Assembly: GCF_023159225.1 (NCBI RefSeq)
Contig: NC_063168.1
Coordinates: 46,324,562 to 46,388,561, forward strand
Direction: 5' to 3'
Length of the DNA stretch: 64,000 bases
Origin: Perognathus longimembris pacificus
Lineage: Eukaryota > Chordata > Mammalia > Rodentia > Heteromyidae
In this document: positions 58,393-64,000 of the stretch, piece by piece
How the letters are laid out: each line of letters starts with the position of its first letter
Numbering within the stretch: the first letter of the stretch is position 1
Position numbers and translations under genes: made by a program
Notes under the pieces: model-generated
Database searches by the model: none
Seen by the model: the letters and a program-made list of their open reading frames with translations, nothing else
Told to the model about the DNA's origin: nothing

Positions 58393-58988
58393 CAAATGGG
58401 TGTTATTGATCCCCAATTACTTCCAGCCAGGGCTGAGTATATGATTCTTGAGAAGAGATGGCTGCTTCAGTTGAGCTCCCAGGCAGTATGATGCAACAGA
58501 ACAAAGGCAGCCCTGCACAAGAAGGCTGCGGTTCAGCCAACGTTCACTGACGACACCATAGTGGGATATGGGTCTCCTCTCCCTGCCTCACGTTCTTTGA
58601 GATGAGAGAGGAACTGAGTGGTGGAAATGCAGTCATGGAGAGAGTGTTGAGGACTTGTTTCCTTGAGCTAACCATATGGCTGTTGGGTGGATGATGAGGT
58701 TCTGGTCTCTCTCCTAGCTCAACTCTTCTTAGATAGTGGGATCCTCACCACTAACATGCCTGGTCAATTCTCAGCCTATTCTAGGAAGTGACCCAAGGCA
58801 GCAGTGGCTGGAAACAGCCACATGGACCCTCTGCCCCTCAGCTAGACCCAGGACCTGTAGGCAGGCTACAGAGTCAACCAAGTGAAGTGGGCTTGCTTGT
58901 CTCCTGACCTCTAGAGCCTGCCCCCATGCCCCTTGACCCCCAGTGTCTGCCCTGGCTCCTAAGGGCAGTGCCTCACCCTCATACTTAC

Positions 58989-59315
58989 CTGGCGGGGCCC
59001 TGCCTGCTGCTGCAGCTGCTCCATCACCTCCTCGTGCTGCCGCTGCCTCTCATTCTCCTCGTGTAGATACTTCAAACGTTTCAGCTCAAACTCCATGCGC
59101 ACCTTCTCCAGCTCCATTGTGTTGTTGTGTTCTTCTCCTGGGCCTGGGGGCAGTTCTGTGGATTCGGGTCCGGGTCCATCGCCTGCTTGGCCCTTGGTGG
59201 TAGCACCAGCCTTTTGGGACACTGTCTTGGGGGGCCCTGGGCAGCTTCTGTCCTCACAAGTTTCCATCTCCTCCAGATAGTCGTAAGAGGAATCTGGCTT
59301 GGGGGCCTCTGCTTC
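58989..59315 (-). CDS. TMEM247: TMEM247 exon 2: transmembrane protein 247, residues 40-148
   Basis: A 327-nt exon (109 codons, phase 0 at both ends), acceptor TTTCCCAG and donor GTAAGT. It starts EAEAPKPDSSYDYLEEMETC, continues with a Gly/Pro/Ser-rich acidic linker, then a strongly charged helix at about residues 106-143. That helix (MELEKVRMEFELKRLKYL, then EENERQRQHEEV and EQLQQQ) is likely a coiled coil and is the most conserved part of the family. The exon boundary falls just after it, before the membrane segments in exon 3. No frameshift or stop is seen. The match to mammalian TMEM247 is by recalled family sequence plus synteny. Confidence 0.93.
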
Positions 59316-59978
59316 CTGGGAAAGAGGAAAAGGGGAGTGGGGGAGCCATAGTGAGTCAGGATGGGGCTACCGCTCCTCCAGCTCCGAGCCATGGTGGACT
59401 AGGGTGTTGCAATGCATCCTGAATTTTCAACGTGCAGACTGGGTTCTTATCAGAAGTTCACTCTGATGGAGTTACTAGAACTGGAGGGCTATGACAGAGA
59501 GAGCATTGAGGGACAAAGAATGTTGCTCTAAAGTTGCAAACAGGGCCTTGGAAGTTGAAGAAGTGTCTGTCTTACAAACCATCAGAGAGCCAGCATTCCT
59601 ACTCTCCCTAATTTTAAGACCTCAACTCTTTTGGAGGCTCCAGAGACAGGACGAAATTTAGGGTCTGGGTTGAGAGAACCTAGACCTACAGGGACCAGCA
59701 AGAGGATTCTGAGGGTTTATGTGAATGAAGGAAGGGACAGGGCCTCCCGTGGGAAAGTGGAAAGGCAAGGCAAAGCCCTCCTGAAGTGACTTTGCCATCT
59801 TTGGAAGAGCTACCTGGTTCTGGGTGAGAGCTGGCTGTTAATTAGGCAATAGAGTGAAGTTCTGTCCTTAACAACTATCTGAATTTTTCTAGGCCCCACC
59901 ACCTATCACCTATTCTTAGGGTGCCCTTCTCTCCCTGAGGGGGTGGCTGGGGGAAGTGGAATGAGGTATTCATCTTAC
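59316..59978 (-). other. TMEM247: TMEM247 intron 1
   Basis: A 663-nt intron with GTAAGA donor (complement 59973-59978) and a long pyrimidine tract before the exon 2 acceptor. I see no repeats or other features in it. Confidence 0.9.
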
Positions 59979-60095
59979 CAAAGAAGCCTTGGGCTTCCCT
60001 TCAGGCATGGTGTCACCAGGCACCAGCTTGGATAAGGTAGGACAGCTTTCTCCTGCCCCCCGGTCTTCCATCACTTCCCTGTCCTCTGTTGCCAT
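59979..60095 (-). CDS. TMEM247: TMEM247 exon 1: transmembrane protein 247, residues 1-39
   Basis: Coding exon of 39 codons, ATG complement at 60093-60095 and GTAAGA donor. The peptide begins MATEDREVMEDRGAGESCP and ends KPKASL, joining in frame to exon 2. No signal peptide is present; the first third is hydrophilic and acidic. The full protein is 218 residues, about the length of the human protein. The neighbourhood (ATP6V1E2 then RHOQ on the left) supports the call. The upstream sequence is not a CpG island, in keeping with tissue-restricted expression (inference). Confidence 0.92.
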
Positions 60096-60431
60096 TCATA
60101 AAACTGTGGTGCTGGTAACTGGGGCCAGAGGACATCTTCTGAGGCAATAGCACTTGCCCTCACCAGGTTTCATAGCTTGGCTGCCATCACAATCCCTTGT
60201 CCTCACAATAACCCACATTCCACCAGTTGCTAGGGCCCCTTGGGTTGGCACCTTTGGTGTGATGCCTTTGAGGTGCCCTTGTTAAGGCCTGCAGGATGGG
60301 CTTTTCTCACCCCTCAGTACTGTGCTAAACACAGAATTCCACCACTGGACACCTAGAATCATACCCTATGAAATCTATTCTTTTAAATGTAGATTATGTT
60401 GGGGGTGAGTCACAGTTATCTCCACAAATTC

Positions 60432-61237
60432 TGTTATGGACTGAAGTGGGTCTATCTTCTCTCATTTCTTATATTGAAGTCCAAAACCCCAGATTGTCAG
60501 AATGTGACTTTATTTGGAGATAGGATTTTTATAGAGCTCATACCACTAATCCCATATAATTGGTATCCTTATAAGAAGTGAAAAATTTGTGTTTGACATG
60601 TACAGAGGGAAGAGGTAGAGACAAGAAGAGAGGCTTTGTATTAAAATTCTTCAGAGAAACAAAACCAATAGGAGATATATAAAATATATGTTAGAAGAAC
60701 TAATTCAGAAAATTATGGTGGTAGAGAAGTTCTACAATCTCTATATACAAGCTAGAGACCTGGGAAAACTGGTAGTATAAATTCTAGTTTGAGTCCACAG
60801 GCTTGAGAAATGAAAAGCTTAAAGCACCAAAGTAGAAGACCCAACCCAAGAGCAGGAGACTCGAGTCAACTTTTAGTTAGGCAGAAAGAATAAATTCAGT
60901 TGTCCTCTGCCTTTTGCCTTAATTCATGATCCCTAAGGGTTGACTGAGAAGATTATCCTACCCATACTAGAAAGGATAATCATCTTTGTCCATTAATTCA
61001 AAGGCTAATATCTTCCAGAAGCACCATCAAAGAACACGCTGGAATAATGCTTAGTCAGATTACTGGGCATCTCAGTCATATTGGACATATGATCCTTTTC
61101 TCATGGACCTCAGAAGGAACCAACCCTGATACGTCTTTGATCTCAATGTCTAGCTTCTTGGGCTATGAGAGTATAAATGCTGGTTGAACCAGCCAATCTG
61201 AGGTATTTTGTTATAGCAGTACCAGCAAACTAATACA
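60432..61237 (+). mobile_element. Ancient mammalian LTR-like element (MaLR type), interrupted
   Basis: The left part (60432-60635) begins 'tgttatggactgaagtggg' and includes 'tcagaatgtgactttatttg' and 'ggtatccttataagaagtg'. The right part (about 61089-61237) includes 'cctcagaaggaaccaaccctg' and ends 'gtaccagcaaactaataca'. These follow the order of a widespread old mammalian LTR. The class name is from memory and not certain. About 450 bp in the middle are foreign. Confidence 0.5.
60636..61088. mobile_element. Second ancient LTR-like element, nested
   Basis: 'ttcttcagagaaacaaaacc', 'aattatggtggtagagaagt', 'tacaagctagagacctggga' and 'ctaatatcttccagaagcacc' match another well-known old mammalian interspersed repeat, inserted in the element above. 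Termini are eroded, so boundaries are approximate. Confidence 0.45.
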
Positions 61238-61732
61238 GTCTATGTTCATCATATATCCCCAAGATAGAATGAACTGAGGATGGGTGACAGATTGGAGGGC
61301 TGGGAAATAAAATGTGTCTTCAGTTTTATGAAAACTCCAAAATATTTTGTTATTTGGAGGCAGGCCTCCAAATAGGGAAGGAAAAAGCTACATTTGAGTT
61401 GTATCTTTTCTACTCTCTCCATCTGTGTGCCTGTCTGTTGTTTGTTGAGGGTATTTCTAGAAGACATTATCCTTTGAATTACCCCCCACTTCCTGTCCAT
61501 AAAAGAACTAAGCAAATGATAGCTAAAATCATTATTGCTATAAGGGCGGAAGTTTGTTAGGGAGAGAAGGCAGTGCTCAAGATTTGCCTTTTGTCTTTCT
61601 TGTAAATCTTTAACAGGACCATGGCTTTCTTCTTGGACATTATAGTGCTGCACATGTGAAACATCTCACTACAATTGTGTGAGAGGTCCACCCTGCCTCA
61701 AGAGCACTATCCCTCTATCAGAAGCAGGACTG

Positions 61733-61733
<1 letters not shown>

Positions 61734-61770
<37 letters not shown>
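61734..61770. repeat. (GT)n microsatellite
   Basis: About 18 GT units in otherwise unclassified sequence. Confidence 0.95.
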
Positions 61771-61772
<2 letters not shown>

Positions 61773-62554
61773 TCATATTTAACTGGGTACATACCTATGT
61801 ATATGGCACCCAGTTAAGTTTGAATTTTAGATTTTTTAGTACTAGTTTGTTCTAAAAGTTGTACGGGACTTTTTTTTCCTACTCATAATATCCACTGTCT
61901 ACTTGAAATCCAAACTTAACTAGATATCCACTAATTCTATTTTGTTCAATCTGTATCTAACCAGGAGAGACCTGCCTGAAGAAACTATGGAGATAAGGCC
62001 ACGTCCTGCTTTGAGTTATTTCATATGGTACAGTACAGTAGCTTTCAGGCTGTGGCTTGCCCTGAGTAACTCCATTTCATAAAACAGCAGTTGGCTCCAC
62101 TTGGAGCCCAGATACTGTGACAATGGCTCTCATTTGTGTAAGTAACCAATTCTATCTATCCAACACAAACCAGGAGGCAATGAAAGATAAACAACTTAAT
62201 GCAAATAAGGTATGAATGTATCAAATTAAGTCAGGTACACATGGTCATGTCAAAACCATATTAGAAAAACCAGGCTTATGAGCTCACTGAACATATAGAC
62301 CAGGAGATGATGCAAAGCCCTTATGTGGGTCATGGAAAGAAGGGGTACCTAACATTGAGGCACAGCAGCACCCACCAACTTGTTATCAGATAGTCCAGTG
62401 GGTTGATGCACCAAGGATGGACAGGCAGATCCTGACTCTGTGCTCCCTCTCCCAGCTCATCAGGGACCCATTTGACACAATGCAATTTTCTGTTTTTTTG
62501 AACCCAGTAAGCACAAAACTGGGCCTAGGTTTTTTTTTTCTTTTTTTTGTGTGT

Positions 62555-62800
62555 GTGTTTGTTTATTTATTTATTTTTATTTATTTATTTTGTACTAGGG
62601 CTTGAACTCAGGGCCTCACACTCTTACTTGGCTTTTTTTTGCTCAAGGCTGTCAACTCTACCATTTGACCCACACCACCCCTTCAAGCTTTTTGTTGGTC
62701 AATTGGAGATAAGAATCAGACTTTTCTGACTGGGCTGATCCTCAAATCTTGCTTTTTGAGTAGCTGGAATTGTAAGTGTGAGCCATAGCACCTGAATTGG
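62555..62800 (-). mobile_element. Composite SINE, minus strand, with (TTTA)n tail
   Basis: A GT then TTTA-rich tract (62548-62592) is followed by 'gtactagggcttgaactcagg' to 'gtaagtgtgagccatagcacc' in reverse orientation. Confidence 0.8.
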
Positions 62801-63145
62801 GTCTAGGCTTTGATTCCCCTGCCTGGACACCTTCATGATGAATTCTTATTTAATATTTCACCAGCTACAGTAACTTTGCATCCCTATTGGTTTTCTGCTC
62901 TTGCCGTCATTAAGGCCACTTTGAACCCTACAGCTGTTGTAACCCATTCTTAGCCATTCTATAACTTCCTTATCATCATGTGAAGTGTAATGCATGATTT
63001 GAGAGTTAAATTAGTAATTATGATTTTTAAAAACTTGAGATTTTTAATGGTCCTGGCTAATCAAGTGAAAATAGTAGTACTTGGTGAACTACAACTAACA
63101 AAACAGACATAGCTTGCAAACTTTTATTCAAGAAATTCTGACCTT

Positions 63146-63351
63146 GGGCTGGGAATATGGCCTAGTGGCAAGAGTGCTTGCCTTGTATACATGAAACCCT
63201 GGGTTCGATTCCCCAGCACCACATATATAGAAAAGGCCAGAGGTGGCACTGTGGCTCAAGTGGCAGAGTGCTAGCCTTGAGCAAAAAGAAGCCAGGGACA
63301 GTGCTCAGGCCCTGAGTCCCAAGCCCCAGGACTGGCCAAAAAAAAAAAAAA
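63146..63351 (+). mobile_element. Dimeric ID element (IDL-Geo-like)
   Basis: 'gggctgggaatatggcctag' to 'gccccaggactggcc' plus A tail. Near-identical 16-bp flanks (aagaaattctgacctt at 63130-63145; aagtaattctgacttt at 63352-63367) mark the target site. Confidence 0.9.
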
Positions 63352-64000
63352 AAAGTAATTCTGACTTTGTGGAAAGACATAGTGTGTCAGACTATATTTC
63401 TTACATGGCTTGCTCATGACAGAAAAATTATATAGCCAAGTAATCCATCAAGTATAGATGTCTATAGATTAGGAACATACAACAATCCAGTCATGTAAAG
63501 GTTGGTGGCTGAACTTCATGGGGACTAGACCAAACAGTTTTGCTCCAAATGTCTCTCATCTTGGGAACACTGGGCTTAGCTTGAGCTTGCTTTCTTCATG
63601 GCTATTTAGAAACACAAGAGGCTTTAGGACTAGTACATCATTATTTCCAACTTCTACTATGACCAAAGCTAGTTATATGGCCAAACACAACAGTAAAGGA
63701 GGAGAAAAATGTCTCTTCCTCTTTAGGTAGAACAGCCAAGATTTAGGGTAGAAAATATGGATCACAGGAAATAGATAGAGCTTGGATTTATCAGGCAATG
63801 TACCACAAGAGGCCAGAGGTGAGCAATGATATGATTGGAAGAGCTGGGGAAATTTGGTAGAAGAAGTGACATGAAGGATGGGTGGGATTTGAGTTTGAAT
63901 AAGAGGAAAGGATCAGCCAGGACAAAGTCTTAATGGGTCATCTGTATTCAATGGCTTCTCCATTTCTCCTTGCTGCTATCCTTAACCCTACCTATTCCCT

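Larger units (their letters stand above)
55071..58988 (-). other. TMEM247: TMEM247 intron 2
   Basis: A 3.9-kb intron between a GTAAGT donor (complement ending at 58988) and the exon 3 acceptor (complement starting 55071). It holds three composite SINEs, one dimeric ID, and two MIR fragments, all listed. I see nothing else in 55200-56390. Confidence 0.85.
60096..64000. other. Region upstream of TMEM247
   Basis: TMEM247's promoter should lie just above 60095, but I see no clear TATA box or CpG island. The next gene expected in mammals on this side, EPAS1, is not visible within the window. Contents are a nested pair of old LTR-like elements, a GT microsatellite, one composite SINE and one dimeric ID (listed). 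The ~62040-62400 stretch is unclassified and may be an old LTR. 63370-64000 shows nothing I can identify. Confidence 0.5.

Noticed and set aside
43636..63351. tRNA-like A and B boxes
   Set aside because: They belong to ID-type SINEs with A tails and target-site duplications, not to tRNA genes. No cloverleaf tRNA was found.
60096..64000. EPAS1 or another neighbouring gene at the right edge
   Set aside because: No exon-like sequence matching a bHLH-PAS protein or another gene was seen. EPAS1 is expected further away.

Overview
The window is nuclear DNA from a mammal, most likely a geomyoid rodent (kangaroo rat, pocket mouse or pocket gopher lineage). The clearest evidence is the repeat content. 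There are ID-type SINEs, about six copies of a dimeric ID element resembling the IDL-Geo family, about seventeen copies of a 7SL/B1-like SINE that shares its 3' half with the dimeric element, rodent-type LINE-1, and ancient mammalian MIR and L1 remnants. The genes have typical mammalian splice sites and a CpG-island promoter. The species assignment rests on remembered SINE families and is an inference.

Three protein-coding genes can be supported. Their order and orientation match, in mirror image, the mammalian block EPAS1 - TMEM247 - ATP6V1E2 - RHOQ - PIGF. (1) RHOQ (TC10, a Rho-family GTPase) is on the minus strand. Only exon 1 (5647-5788) and exon 2 (5052-5110) lie here, and the remaining exons are off the left edge. 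Its promoter is the CpG island at about 5390-6690. (2) ATP6V1E2, the intronless-ORF V-ATPase E2 subunit, is on the plus strand at 31709-32389, preceded by a plausible splice acceptor. (3) TMEM247 is on the minus strand in three coding exons (59979-60095, 58989-59315, 54858-55070) that join in phase to an intact 218-residue protein. RHOQ and ATP6V1E2 point away from each other, and ATP6V1E2 and TMEM247 converge.

The layout is as follows. 1-5051 is RHOQ intron 2. 5052-6690 holds RHOQ exons 2 and 1 and the CpG island. 6691-31708 is the RHOQ/ATP6V1E2 interval, dominated from about 12.3 to 23.5 kb by LINE-1 nested three deep. An ancient L1 carries a 5'-truncated younger L1 (13702-22628), which in turn carries a full-length L1 (14037-20464) with a perfect 15-bp target-site duplication. 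That youngest L1 has an intact ORF1 and an ORF2 broken only by one in-frame TGA at codon 926. 32.4-54.9 kb is gene-free and rich in SINEs and microsatellites, with one ERV-type LTR (about 32901-33487). 54.9-60.1 kb is TMEM247. 60.1-64 kb is 5' of TMEM247 and holds a nested pair of old LTR-like elements plus more SINEs.

No prokaryotic-type operon, CRISPR array or novel multi-gene system is present. The points most worth a second look are the near-intact nested L1 with its duplicated ORF1 coiled-coil segment and YY1-like 5' end, the modular SINEs sharing one 3' half, microsatellites growing from SINE tails, and the possible shared RHOQ/ATP6V1E2 promoter.
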